64,000 nt of DNA from Flavobacteriaceae bacterium UBA1903 (GTDB taxonomy: Bacteria > Bacteroidota > Bacteroidia > Flavobacteriales > Flavobacteriaceae), in the NCBI GenBank assembly GCA_002337605.1, contig DDGL01000013.1, positions 39,344 through 103,343 on the forward strand, in the 5' to 3' direction. The notes beneath the pieces are model-generated. The model did no database searches. It was given only the letters and a program-made list of their open reading frames with translations, and was not told the DNA's origin. A program made the position numbers and the translations under genes. Within the stretch, counting starts at the first letter, position 1. Each line of letters begins with the position of its first letter. Shown here piece by piece: positions 18,048 through 27,700 of this stretch.

Positions 18048-18089
18048 AAAAAAGCCTCTTGACAAAGTTTCAAGAGGCTCTTTTTTTTT
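18048..18089 (-). terminator. Terminator of the Cu-Zn SOD gene
   Basis: Ten-pair stem AGCCTCTTGA / TCAAGAGGCT (18053-18062, 18070-18079) flanked by A6 on the left and T9 on the right. It acts on the minus strand 15 bases after the sod stop and would also stop plus-strand transcripts. Confidence 0.85.
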
Positions 18090-18103
18090 AGGATAAATTT
18101 TTA

Positions 18104-18703
18104 TTACTGAATAATACCCCCGCAACTTACACGTGCACCGGCATCTCCAGAGGGTTGAGACGTAAAATCGTCTACGCCTTGATGTACTATAATGGCTTTG
18201 CCAAGAATATCTTTCTTCTCATCGCCGCAACCAATACACCATAGATCTGTTGTAATAGTTACCGTACCTTCCCCTTGCTCATTGGCTTCAAAGTTTCCTA
18301 TGTCTCCTCGGTGAAATCCATTTTCATCACCCCACTTACCGTGGTCTTCAAACGTAGGATTCCAGTGCCCCCCGGAAGATGTTCCGTCAGGAGAACTACA
18401 ATCTGCCTTTTCATGAATGTGAATGGCGTGGGTTCCTGGGGAGAGTCCCATTATTTTAGCTTTCATAGTAACAGTACCATTATCTTCCTTAAAAGCTACA
18501 GTTCCGGTTGCTTTGCTATCGCTTTTTGATTCCAGCTCTAAAGAAAAAGTTCTGGGAGACATCGCTTTGTCCTCTTTGACCATTTCGGTCGTATCCTCAT
18601 TCATTTCAGTTGAAGTATCCTCCTCTTTGTCCTTATTTTCATTTTTACAGCTAACCATTCCTACAATGGCTAAACTAAGACAGACTAATTGTATTTTTTT
18701 CAT
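18104..18703 (-). CDS. sodC: Cu-Zn superoxide dismutase lipoprotein
   Basis: 199 residues. Lipobox GMVSC (Cys19), then an acidic Thr/Glu-rich linker of about 30 residues, then the SOD domain. All metal ligands can be assigned: His95 and His97 (HAIHIHE), bridging His113 (GGHWNP), His121 and His131 (FHRGD), Asp134 and His174 (VHQGVDD). Cys102 and Cys194 form the usual disulfide, and Arg191 guards the active site. A loop with a second cysteine pair (WCIGCGDEKKD, 156-159) replaces the shorter loop of classical enzymes; it seems common in Bacteroidetes. It removes superoxide at the periplasmic face. Single gene. Confidence 0.93.
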   Translation of the reverse strand: MKKIQLVCLSLAIVGMVSCKNENKDKEEDTSTEMNEDTTEMVKEDKAMSPRTFSLELESKSDSKATGTVAFKEDNGTVTMKAKIMGLSPGTHAIHIHEKADCSSPDGTSSGGHWNPTFEDHGKWGDENGFHRGDIGNFEANEQGEGTVTITTDLWCIGCGDEKKDILGKAIIVHQGVDDFTSQPSGDAGARVSCGGIIQ

Positions 18704-18779
18704 GATGTAAAGTTTATTTTGTGGTTAATATTTTAAAAGTACCACCAAAGGAGCGCAACAACAAACTTTTAAAACAATC

Positions 18780-19268
18780 TTAACGCTGTATTTTTATTAG
18801 TTGCTTGAGATCTGTAATACCTATTTTTAAATTTTCACAAATTAGTAATGCCCTGTCTACACGAGTTTGTGTGTTTTTAAACCGAAGGATATAATAAATT
18901 AAACTGCGTTTTTTACCATTGGTTAATTTCTTAAAAAGCTCAAAAGCCTTTTCATCTGTTTCAAGTACGGCACTAAATTCTTCTGGCATTTCCACTCCAT
19001 ATTCAGTAGTGTCTTCACTAATTTGAAGCTCAAAAAAATCTGACGTTGTTACTCCCAATTCCTTTTGGTATCGTTTTCCGAAACTGATCAATACTTCTTC
19101 ATTTCGTTTATGCAATTTTCCGTGAAATGAAATTTCTTTACCTTTAAAAAAAGCTTTTAGTGCTACTCGGGAATGGCCCTTATCTAAAAAGGGCTGGGCT
19201 TCTTGGGTAGGGACTACGACCCCATGAGTACCTGTAATTGTAACTTCAAACTTAGTAGAGCGCTCCAT
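18780..19268 (-). CDS. YdeI/OmpD-associated (DUF1905-type) family protein
   Basis: 162 residues from the ATG at 19268, which directly follows the stop of the upstream gene (TAGGATG). The longer frame begins with GTG and overlaps it. The N-terminal half is a beta barrel of the DUF1905 type (FEVTITGTHGVVVPTQEA, HSRVALKAFFKGKEISFHGKL). The C-terminal segment with PEEFSAVLETDEKAFELFKKLTNGKKRSLIYYI belongs to the bacteriocin-protection/YdeI helical domain. The molecular role of this family is unknown. It is coupled to the hydrolase-OsmC gene. Confidence 0.75.
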   Translation of the reverse strand: MERSTKFEVTITGTHGVVVPTQEAQPFLDKGHSRVALKAFFKGKEISFHGKLHKRNEEVLISFGKRYQKELGVTTSDFFELQISEDTTEYGVEMPEEFSAVLETDEKAFELFKKLTNGKKRSLIYYILRFKNTQTRVDRALLICENLKIGITDLKQLIKIQR

Positions 19269-19269
19269 C

Positions 19270-20484
19270 CTAAGAAATAAGGTTGGTAATAATTTGAGTT
19301 TCACTGTGTAGTGTTTTGTGAACAGGACATTTATCGGCTATTTGCAGGAGTCTCTTTAGTTGTTTTTCATCTAAATTACCTTCAAATTTAATGTCTCGGA
19401 TAAAGGTGTCAATTTTTGTGCTTTCATTTTCACAATCTTCGCAATCTAGTGCGTGTTGCTTGTTGTAGCTTATATGCACCTGTACATTCTGGAGGTCCCA
19501 CTCTTTGCGTTTAGCGTACATTTGAATAGTCATTACCGTACAGGCAGCTAACCCAGATGATAGAAGTTCATACGGGGTAGGACCATAATCTTTACCGCCA
19601 AAAGCTATAGGCTCATCTGCGGTTAAATAGTGCTTACCCAATTTTAGATCGGTTGTAAAGCCATCGTTCTTTGTAAGACTGGCCGCTACATCATGCTTGG
19701 TAGCTATAGATACTCTTTCTGGAATTTCTACGTAGCGGGATGCCCATCCAGCAATTACTTTGCCAGCATATAAAGAGTCCTCTTTCCGGCTTAGCAAATG
19801 ATCTGCACCATCTAAGGAAACAAAGCTTTTAGGATGGTGGGCAGCCCTATAGATTTCTTCCGCGTTGTTTACAGAAACGGTAGCATCCTGAGGCGAATGG
19901 AGAAGTAACAATGCCTTTCTAAAAGAACCCACAACCTCTTTGATGGGCTGTTTTTTTAGATCGTCTAAAAAATGTTCTTTAATGGTAAAGGGTCTGCCAC
20001 TTAAATTAACCTGTGCTTTTCCTTCTCGCCTGATCTTTTCAATATCCTGCTCTAAATGGTGTTTTACGTGTTCCGGATCACTAGGAGCATTAATAGTAGC
20101 TACTGCTTTTATATTGGAGAGTTTGGCAGCTGCCATTACTACAGCTGTTCCCCCTAAAGAATGTCCAATGAGTAGGGTAGGAGCGCTGTATTCTTTTTCA
20201 AGAAATGCTGCTGCTGCCAGTAAATCTTCAACATTCCCACTAAAGTTGGTGTTTTCAAAATCTCCTTCGCTTTCCCCTAAACCAGTAAAGTCGAATCGCA
20301 ACACGCCAAACCCTGCAGCTGTTAAAGCCCTGCTTACATTCTTTACTGCCAATAGGTTTTTAGTACAGGTAAAACAATGTGCAAATATTGCAAAATTATG
20401 GGGTTGCTGGTCTGCGGGAAGCTCTAAACGTCCCGCAAGTGTAAGTTCTTCTTGATTGGGAAAATTTACTTTGTGAAGGTTCAT
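19270..20484 (-). CDS. Bifunctional alpha/beta hydrolase - OsmC family protein
   Basis: 404 residues, a natural fusion. The N-terminal alpha/beta hydrolase (1-250) has the nucleophile elbow GHSLGG with Ser109, an oxyanion strand AIFAHCFTC, the acid in LLLHSPQDATV and the His in DGADHLL. The C-terminal OsmC domain (about 265-404) carries PYELLSSGLAACTVMTI and CPVHKTL, the two redox cysteines of OsmC/Ohr peroxidases. OsmC domains reduce organic hydroperoxides. The hydrolase may release or process the substrate. Such fusions are widespread in Bacteroidetes, so this is not a sequencing artefact. First gene of a coupled pair with the YdeI-like protein. Confidence 0.92.
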   Translation of the reverse strand: MNLHKVNFPNQEELTLAGRLELPADQQPHNFAIFAHCFTCTKNLLAVKNVSRALTAAGFGVLRFDFTGLGESEGDFENTNFSGNVEDLLAAAAFLEKEYSAPTLLIGHSLGGTAVVMAAAKLSNIKAVATINAPSDPEHVKHHLEQDIEKIRREGKAQVNLSGRPFTIKEHFLDDLKKQPIKEVVGSFRKALLLLHSPQDATVSVNNAEEIYRAAHHPKSFVSLDGADHLLSRKEDSLYAGKVIAGWASRYVEIPERVSIATKHDVAASLTKNDGFTTDLKLGKHYLTADEPIAFGGKDYGPTPYELLSSGLAACTVMTIQMYAKRKEWDLQNVQVHISYNKQHALDCEDCENESTKIDTFIRDIKFEGNLDEKQLKRLLQIADKCPVHKTLHSETQIITNLIS

Positions 20485-20536
20485 AGGATGTAATGTCGTT
20501 TAATTATAAAGATACGAGATATAAAGTTTTATGCAT

Positions 20537-20562
20537 AAAAAAATGGGCAATTGCCCATTTTT
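20537..20562 (-). terminator. Terminator of the haloperoxidase operon
   Basis: Palindrome AAATGGGCAA/TTGCCCATTT between A and T tracts. It ends the minus-strand operon 25 bases after the haloperoxidase stop, and precedes the hydrolase-OsmC gene start at 20484. Confidence 0.8.
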
Positions 20563-20585
20563 ACAACTCTTATTTTTTAATCATG

Positions 20586-22055
20586 TTATTCTCCCAGATG
20601 TTTTTTATAAAATCTGAAGGCTTCAGCAGCAACATCTCTACCTAGTTTTAATCCTGCTACATTATCAGCTTGTATGTGATACCCTCCTAAAACTCTGGAT
20701 TGCCCGGCCATTTCTGCAGTTTCAGTGAACGTTGGGAACTGTAGGGTAACTTTTTCACCAAGATTGTTAGGTTCTGTCATGCTACCAGGAATTAATTCTA
20801 CAGACTCACCAAATTCATCACTACCCGTAAACAAGCGTAGTGCTTCAGCACAACCCCCACTAATGGTGCTGTGACCCGATGTGTAGCTAGGAAATGGGGG
20901 ACATAAAAAAGTGTCTGGGGAGTACGGTCTCCATTGGTTTCCTTTCATTTCAACCATTCCTTTGTCCGGACCACCCCATGCTTTAATTTTTTGTTCGTCA
21001 TAGTATTTATGTACCAAGGCAAAAGGACGCGCAAAATCATAATACATTTTACTGTCCCAGGAAGCGATAAATGCATCCATCGCAACTACCTGATTTAAGA
21101 AATACATTTTTACATCCTGATCCAGGTTATGATCATCACGACGTGAAACATCCTGTGCAAATTTAAGCCAATGTCCGGCTTGTTGAACAGATTGCGGACC
21201 ATCTCTCATAAATTCAACCAAAGCTTTTTCTTCGTTTGTTAGATTGGCTTGTAGTTCAATTACTTCTTTTACTTCTTCTTCTAATTGCTTTGAACCAACC
21301 ATTGGTGGAGGCCCTGGTCTGAATTGGTCTCCAGATTTTAAAGCAATAGGGGTTACTTTGTCCCAATGTGGGGTAAGGCATTCTGGTGCAAACCTTCCAC
21401 CCTTACCATCGGCAAAGTATTTTGGCTGCCAGCGGTTTATGTCTACATTGTTTTCAACATCGTTTACAGGCTTGTAGTTTGTATAATTATAGTAAGGTCT
21501 CCCGTTAGAATCTCCCAGGTCCCCATACTGATTGGAGCCATCGTGCCTTCTTTTTTCAATAACGGCTTTAGCAGCTAAATTTCCTATACCTTCTGGTGTC
21601 GTTGGATCCAGGCTTTCGTTTGTAGGGTCTAAGCCCAGTTCCTTCATAAACTCTGTGAAGAGTGGCTTATCGGTGTAATAATACTCGTTCATGGTACGAT
21701 ACGCCGCATAGCTAATTGCTATCTCTTTGTTTTTTAAGTTTTGCTCTTCTGTAGGTCTTCTCTCTACACCTTCTAAGTATACAGGAGTGGCAGCGGCATC
21801 ATAACGTGTCCAGGCATCAAAAACAGAAGTAAAAATCAATCCTAAATATCTGGAAGTAATTGTAGGGCGTGGCTTAAATTTTTCGGTATCATTTGCGGTA
21901 GCCGTTATGGCCATTTCGCTCCATTTATAGGCAATGTTATCTACGCCAGTAGGTTCGGTGATTTCATTTTCTGAAGCCATTTTGTCTTCAGCAGCTTTAC
22001 CTTTACAACAAACGATTGTTGCGCAAGTAAGGCACAAGAGTATAAATTTTTTCAT
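20586..22055 (-). CDS. Vanadium-dependent haloperoxidase-family lipoprotein
   Basis: 489 residues from the ATG at 22055, chosen for the signal and lipobox (TIVCC). The C-terminal half is a vanadium haloperoxidase/PAP2-type domain. KFAQDVSRRDDHN and FARP supply the basic residues, PPFPSYTSGHSTISGGCAE the central vanadate-binding Ser-Gly-His, and SRVLGGYHIQADNVAG the last Arg and His. The family oxidises halides with peroxide or, in PAP2-like relatives, acts as a phosphatase. Halogenation is plausible for a marine flavobacterium, but the halide cannot be inferred. Last gene of a four-gene secreted-protein operon. Confidence 0.85.
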   Translation of the reverse strand: MKKFILLCLTCATIVCCKGKAAEDKMASENEITEPTGVDNIAYKWSEMAITATANDTEKFKPRPTITSRYLGLIFTSVFDAWTRYDAAATPVYLEGVERRPTEEQNLKNKEIAISYAAYRTMNEYYYTDKPLFTEFMKELGLDPTNESLDPTTPEGIGNLAAKAVIEKRRHDGSNQYGDLGDSNGRPYYNYTNYKPVNDVENNVDINRWQPKYFADGKGGRFAPECLTPHWDKVTPIALKSGDQFRPGPPPMVGSKQLEEEVKEVIELQANLTNEEKALVEFMRDGPQSVQQAGHWLKFAQDVSRRDDHNLDQDVKMYFLNQVVAMDAFIASWDSKMYYDFARPFALVHKYYDEQKIKAWGGPDKGMVEMKGNQWRPYSPDTFLCPPFPSYTSGHSTISGGCAEALRLFTGSDEFGESVELIPGSMTEPNNLGEKVTLQFPTFTETAEMAGQSRVLGGYHIQADNVAGLKLGRDVAAEAFRFYKKHLGE

Positions 22056-22133
22056 GAGGTATGGTTTAGGTGTTTTATGACACAATTATAAAAAAAAAAA
22101 GAAAACCGTACCTAAAGATATGTTAAAAAAATC

Positions 22134-22823
22134 TTAAGGCTGAGAAGCCTTAGAAAAATCCGGGGTAAATGTTAGCTGTATTAGCAATCGGTCAAAGTCC
22201 GGACCGTCCAGATGAATTCGTTGATACCCGACTCTGGATCTTATAAGATCGCTGAACTTATACCCCAATCCAACTCCTAACCAATTTTGAGCAAAAGTAG
22301 GTTCATTTCCAACATTTAACCACATTTCATTGTAGACGTCTGCGCTCCATACGTCTGAGATAGGATATGAAAATTTCGCCATATACCGAAACCAATGCCG
22401 TGTATCTGTCTCGCCATTTGTTACTATAAATCTATTTTCTAAACGGGCTCGATGGTCCACCTTTACGTTCCCAACCTTGTGATCCAGGTAGATATCCTCC
22501 ACAATACGGTGCTCATCAAAAGAGGGAGGGGTATCGGAAAGGTACGAGAAATCATTTCTGAAATACGCATACCCAACTCCTGCGGAAAGCCCTTCCATAA
22601 TGCGGTATTTGGCACCTGTCCGTATCTTAAATTGCTGAATTTCTGAAGCTAATTCGAAAAACCGGAACTGGGTTTGTAACTGAAAAGATAATTTTTCGGT
22701 TAGTTTACTATTGGAAGCGAGGATATACCAGGCTCCCAATTCATCACTTGGGTTTTCTTGAGCATTTGTAGTTGTTGTAAACGAAAAGAGCAGAATAGCT
22801 GCTAGAAACGTAGTGTATTTCAT
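22134..22823 (-). CDS. DUF2490 outer-membrane beta-barrel protein
   Basis: 229 residues. Signal peptide (1-21, TTTNAQ). The remainder is alternating amphipathic strands with aromatic girdle residues: ELGAWYILASNSKLTEKLSFQLQTQFRFFE, KIRTGAKYRIMEGLSAGVGYAYF, HRARLENRF. It ends with an aromatic-rich strand (DRLLIQLTFTPDF). This is the DUF2490 pattern of small Bacteroidetes outer-membrane barrels, function unknown. It lies 8 bases after the S9 peptidase gene and 78 bases before the haloperoxidase. Confidence 0.85.
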   Translation of the reverse strand: MKYTTFLAAILLFSFTTTTNAQENPSDELGAWYILASNSKLTEKLSFQLQTQFRFFELASEIQQFKIRTGAKYRIMEGLSAGVGYAYFRNDFSYLSDTPPSFDEHRIVEDIYLDHKVGNVKVDHRARLENRFIVTNGETDTRHWFRYMAKFSYPISDVWSADVYNEMWLNVGNEPTFAQNWLGVGLGYKFSDLIRSRVGYQRIHLDGPDFDRLLIQLTFTPDFSKASQP

Positions 22824-22831
22824 AGGTTACT

Positions 22832-24772
22832 TTATTTAATTGATTCTCCTTTAATTTTTTTGTTATCTAACGTACTTTGGTTCTCTCCTTTTAAGTATTG
22901 ATCCAGGAATTCTTTAATTTTTCCGTAGGCTTCGATCTGATTTTCTTTTTTTACAAATCCGTGGCCTTCATCTTCAAACAATACATACTCTACGGGAACA
23001 CCATTTTTCTTCACACCTGCTACAATTTCATCGCTTTCAACTTGTAGTACACGCGGATCCTTGGCGCCCTGAAGCACCATTAATGGCTTCGTTACTTTAT
23101 CGGTATGAAACAAAGGAGATATTTTACGCAATCTAATGGAATCCTCTGTGTTTGGATCCCCCATTTCGGTATAGAGTGCATCTTTAAAAGATTCCCACCA
23201 CGGCGGAATGCTTTTTAAGGTGCGTAGCCAGTTGGTCACTCCAAAAATATTTACTCCTACCGCAAATTCTTCGGGAGCATAGGTAAGAGCCGCCATCGTC
23301 ATATAACCCCCATACGAGCCTCCAATGATCCCAATTCTTTCTCCATCAATAACATCCTGAGCTGCCAGCCAGTCTTTCCCGGCAATACAGTCTTTCAGGT
23401 CTTTATCTCCGTGGTTCTGATCGTCCATTTTATAAAATGTCTTTCCGTAGCCACTACTACCTCTGTTGTTTACTGCAAGGACAGCATACCCATTATTCAC
23501 TAAATATTGAATGGTACTGTTAAAACCCTGTCTTGATTGTCCTCCAGGACCTCCGTGAACCCAAACCAGAGCCGGAACAGGATTTTCTTTGGTAGCTTGT
23601 ATTGGTTTATAATAAATAGCTGGAATTTCCAAACCATCAAAAGATTTGTACCTAATTACCTGTGCCGAAACTAAATCTTCCTGGTCAATTTCATCGTTTA
23701 GATTTTCAGTAAGCCTTACTACTTCTTCTGTATTTAAATTGTAGGAGTAAGAATCTGAAGGGGTATGAGAGCCTCCAACTCTTAACAAAGCAGCTTCTTC
23801 GTCACGAGAGAAAGAAATACTGGTAATTTCTTTTCCCTCAAAGGAAGGTAGTTTCAGAGGTTTGCCCGTAGCTACTTCTATAATTTCTAGTGTGTTTTTA
23901 GCATCTTCGTTTATAAAGGTGATCTGGTAGGTGCCATTTTCTGAAAAAGAATAACCATTGATGTCCCATTCTCTTTCAAGTACCTTTTCTTTTGTACCGT
24001 CTTCCAGATTGTATTGCATCACATAACTAAATTCTCCACCATCATCTGTTGTGTAATACAGATACGTACCGTCTGGTGAAAAATCCTGTGGACTATTTCC
24101 ACTCACAGCATCATTCACTTTTGTTTTAACTCCGGTTTCAGTATTCAAAACATAGAGGTCAGAATCATTTGTATTAATAGGACTTAGTAGGGCGATGTAC
24201 TTTTTGTCTTCACTCATTCCGGCAAAATCGAACCCTTCTTCAATCTGATATACCATTTTTGGGGTCAGGGTTTCCAGATCCATTTCATACCTGTCCATAT
24301 ACTTTGGGTCACGTTCGTTACTGGCATAGTAAAAACTCTTCCCATCTTTTGCCCACCCGTTAAAAAGGGCCCGGACATCTTTAGTTGGGGTAAGGGCTTT
24401 GATTTCATCACCGTCTTTCATATAGATTTTATAGATCTCGTCTCCATTGCCGTCCATTCTAAAAAGGATGCGGTCATCTTCCGGAAAGTAGGAAATGCCA
24501 TAAATCGAGGCGCTATCACTTTTAGTGATGGGAGTTAAAGCTCCACCGGAAGCAGGAGTCGTGTACATATTAAAGATTCCGGAGCGATTGCTCGTCATTA
24601 ATATATTGCTTTTGTCTGAAGAATAGCCATTGGCAAACGCATTTTCGTTATCCATAAACTGGGCTATAGAATACTGCTGTATTTCCCTTACATCAGCAAT
24701 TTCCTCTTTTTTGGTTTTCTTGCACGCAACAAAAAGAACCAGTGCCATGCAAAGTACAATGAGTTTTTTCAT
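22832..24772 (-). CDS. S9 family prolyl-oligopeptidase-type lipoprotein peptidase
   Basis: 646 residues with a lipobox (LFVAC, Cys17). The N-terminal two thirds form a beta-propeller gate of repeated blades (SPDGTYLYYTTDDGG, ISFSRDEEAALL). The C-terminal alpha/beta-hydrolase domain has HGGPGGQS, the nucleophile motif GGSYGGYMT (Ser near residue 488), the acid region QGAKDPRV and the catalytic His in EDEGHGF. It cleaves short peptides at the cell envelope. It lies 16 bases after the BNR gene and 8 bases before DUF2490, in one operon. Confidence 0.94.
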   Translation of the reverse strand: MKKLIVLCMALVLFVACKKTKKEEIADVREIQQYSIAQFMDNENAFANGYSSDKSNILMTSNRSGIFNMYTTPASGGALTPITKSDSASIYGISYFPEDDRILFRMDGNGDEIYKIYMKDGDEIKALTPTKDVRALFNGWAKDGKSFYYASNERDPKYMDRYEMDLETLTPKMVYQIEEGFDFAGMSEDKKYIALLSPINTNDSDLYVLNTETGVKTKVNDAVSGNSPQDFSPDGTYLYYTTDDGGEFSYVMQYNLEDGTKEKVLEREWDINGYSFSENGTYQITFINEDAKNTLEIIEVATGKPLKLPSFEGKEITSISFSRDEEAALLRVGGSHTPSDSYSYNLNTEEVVRLTENLNDEIDQEDLVSAQVIRYKSFDGLEIPAIYYKPIQATKENPVPALVWVHGGPGGQSRQGFNSTIQYLVNNGYAVLAVNNRGSSGYGKTFYKMDDQNHGDKDLKDCIAGKDWLAAQDVIDGERIGIIGGSYGGYMTMAALTYAPEEFAVGVNIFGVTNWLRTLKSIPPWWESFKDALYTEMGDPNTEDSIRLRKISPLFHTDKVTKPLMVLQGAKDPRVLQVESDEIVAGVKKNGVPVEYVLFEDEGHGFVKKENQIEAYGKIKEFLDQYLKGENQSTLDNKKIKGESIK

Positions 24773-24788
24773 AATGGGAGTAGTTTAG

Positions 24789-27700
24789 TTAATCAAGTTT
24801 TATAGGTTGCGTCTCCTTAAAAGGCGCTAATTCTATCTTTTCTACTTTAGACTTGTATTCTGGCCATTCGGTTACAAAAAAGCTGTTTGTTTTATCCAGA
24901 GCAGCTGTTAACTCGTCTTCTGCTTGTTTTAGTAAGATACGCTCCGTCTTGGTTAAACCAGCGGGTCTGCTACCACTATACCAATTGGCTTGTCCAATAC
25001 GCTGCATTACCGTAACTTCTGGATTACGTGTAATTCCCTGCCGTTTGTCTTCTTTCCCAAGGTACAGGGCTACAAGCGAGTCTATTTGTTTGGTAACCTC
25101 TTTAGTGAGTTTAATTTCCTCTTTATATTTTTTCTTGTCTTTTTTCGCAAGCCTTTTACTGAAATCTTCTGCGGCATTTTTACTTTCTACCAATTGTTTT
25201 ACAGCATCAGCAGCAGTTTGCGTCATTTTCTCAATATCTTTTGAAGCATTGTAACTATCTGTAATTGCTTGTTGCGGGATATCCAATCTAGGGTCGCTTT
25301 CAACCTTAAGGGTTGTTGAAGTACTGTTTCCATCGTGCTCCAGGGTAATTTTATAGGTTCCTGGCTTTACCTGCGTTCCTCCAGGCTCGCCACGGCGTTT
25401 TCTAATAGTCCGGGAAGGACGATCGCCCCCAGCTTCTCTCATTCTCCAGCGCCAGGTGTAAATTCCTGTACTATCCGGAACTTTTGTTTTAAGCGTTCTG
25501 ATTAATCTAGTGCCATCATAAATTTTCATATAAATAGAATCCTTACTGGGCTTTCCGTCTTGCATTTCATCATTCGTATCCTCGTTGGAAACATCCTCAT
25601 GTTCACTGTCCTCACTATCGTTTTGCTCACTGAGCGGAGTAGAAGAGTCTTCTTCCTTTTCTTTTGAATCTGCTTTTGTTTTCTTAAAATAATACCGAAT
25701 TCTTGCACCGCTATCTCTGTTCTCTCCGTGGTAGGTTGCATCGCCTCCAAAACGACTTCCGGTAGGTTGCTGGTAAGAAGCCTGGTAGGCAGTTGGCGGA
25801 CTAAAAACGGTAATATTTTCATTTAAAACCGAAGTATTCTTCGCGATTTCCCGAAGCGGCTTAATGTCGTCCAGCACCCATGCAGCACGACCAAATGTAC
25901 CTAGTACCAGATCGTCTTCACGTTCCTGAATTACCATATCTTTTACTGAAACTGTTGGAAACCCATGCGTCCATTTCATCCAGTCCCCACCTGCATTGGT
26001 AGAAATATATAGTCCGTCATCGGTGCCTAAGAAGAGTAGGTTTTTTTCTTTAGGGTCTTCCAGGATGCTAAGCGTATAGCTTTCCGTATCGTTTTCATCT
26101 ACAATCCGGTTCCAGGTTTTACCGTAATTAGTAGTTCTGTAGGCATACGGTGTATAATTGAATCTTCGGTAATCGTTTGCTACGAGCAAAGCTTCTCCTT
26201 TATTTTTATTACTTGCTTTTATCTGAACGATCCAGCTTCCCTCAGGCAGTCCGGGAATATTTGCTGAAACATCTGTCCAGCTTTGTCCCCCGTTCTGGGT
26301 GTAATGTACACGTCCGTCGTCACTTCCCGCCCACAGCATATTTTGCTCCAGGGGAGAAGGTTCAATCACCAAAATAGTTGTGTGATTTTCAGCTCCTGTT
26401 GCATCCATGGTTAAACCACCACTTTCGCTCTGTTTTTGCTTTTCGGGATCGTTCGTGGTAAGGTCTGGCGAAATTACTTCCCAGGTTAACCCTTTGTCGG
26501 TAGACTTGTGAACAAACTGACTTCCGAAGTAAATGGTGCTGTTATCGAAAGGGTCAATGTTAATAGCGCTGTTCCAGTTAAAACGCAGAAAGACATCTGG
26601 ATCTGGATGTGTAGGCTTTACGGTATAGTTATTTCCGGTGATATGGTCGTACCTGCTTACAAATCCCTGCTGACTCATACTCCAGCCATAACGACTATCG
26701 TCACGGTCCGGAACTACGTCGAACCCGTCACCAAAGCTTATTTCCTGCCAATAACTATTACGGATCCCTTGTGCTTTCCAAACATAAGCAGGACCTCTCC
26801 AGCTACCATTATCCTGCATTCCACCATACACGTTATACGGAAATTCATTATCTACATTAATATGGTAAAACTGTGCTACGGGTAAATTCCCCACAAAACG
26901 CCAGGATTTTCCTCCATCGTGGGTAATGTTCATTCCGCCGTCGTTTCCATCCAGCATAAAACTACCGTCGTTAGGATGGATCCACCAGGCATGATGATCT
27001 GGATGAATACCGTTATCCACACCGTAGGCCGGCATTAATTCTGTAAAGTTTTTTCCGCCATCTTCAGACACATTCACATAGGTAAATACAGAATAGACTC
27101 TATTTTCATTCTGCGGATCTACAAAAATATCGCTGTAGTAAAAGGGACGATTTCCTATATCGTCTTTATCGTTAATTTTTTTCCATGTAAAACCACCGTC
27201 TTCAGACTTATACAGCGCATTTTTCTTGGCTTCAACCAGCGCATAAACAATTTCTGGTTTATTAGGGGCTATGGCAAGACCAATACGTCCTAATTCTCCT
27301 TTGGGTAACCCATCTGCATCGGTTCGTTCTTCCCATGTTTCTCCTCCGTCGTGGGTGATAAAAAGTCCGGATCCTTCCCCGCCAGACTTAAAGAACCATG
27401 GGTCACGTTTGTGCTCCCACATGGCCACCATAATTTTGTTTGGGTTGGTAGGGTCCATCACCATATCTGCCACGCCTGTTTTTTCATTTTGAAAGAGTAT
27501 TTTCTTCCAGGTTTTACCTCCATCGGTAGTTTTAAAAACACCACGTTCGGGATGGACACCCCAGGGCGAACCAATAGCGCCAACATACACTACATCGGGA
27601 TTGGTAGGGTCTATTAAAATTTTATGAATATGTCTTGTGTTTTCCAGCCCCATAGCGATCCAGTTTTTTCCACCGTCGAGCGATTTGTACACACCAAAAC

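Noticed and set aside
19940..20455. 171-codon plus-strand frame opposite the hydrolase-OsmC gene
   Set aside because: Antisense shadow of the alpha/beta hydrolase domain.
24853..25254. Plus-strand open frame opposite the BNR propeller gene
   Set aside because: It lies wholly antisense to a well-supported gene, has no family features and no promoter; a shadow of codon bias.
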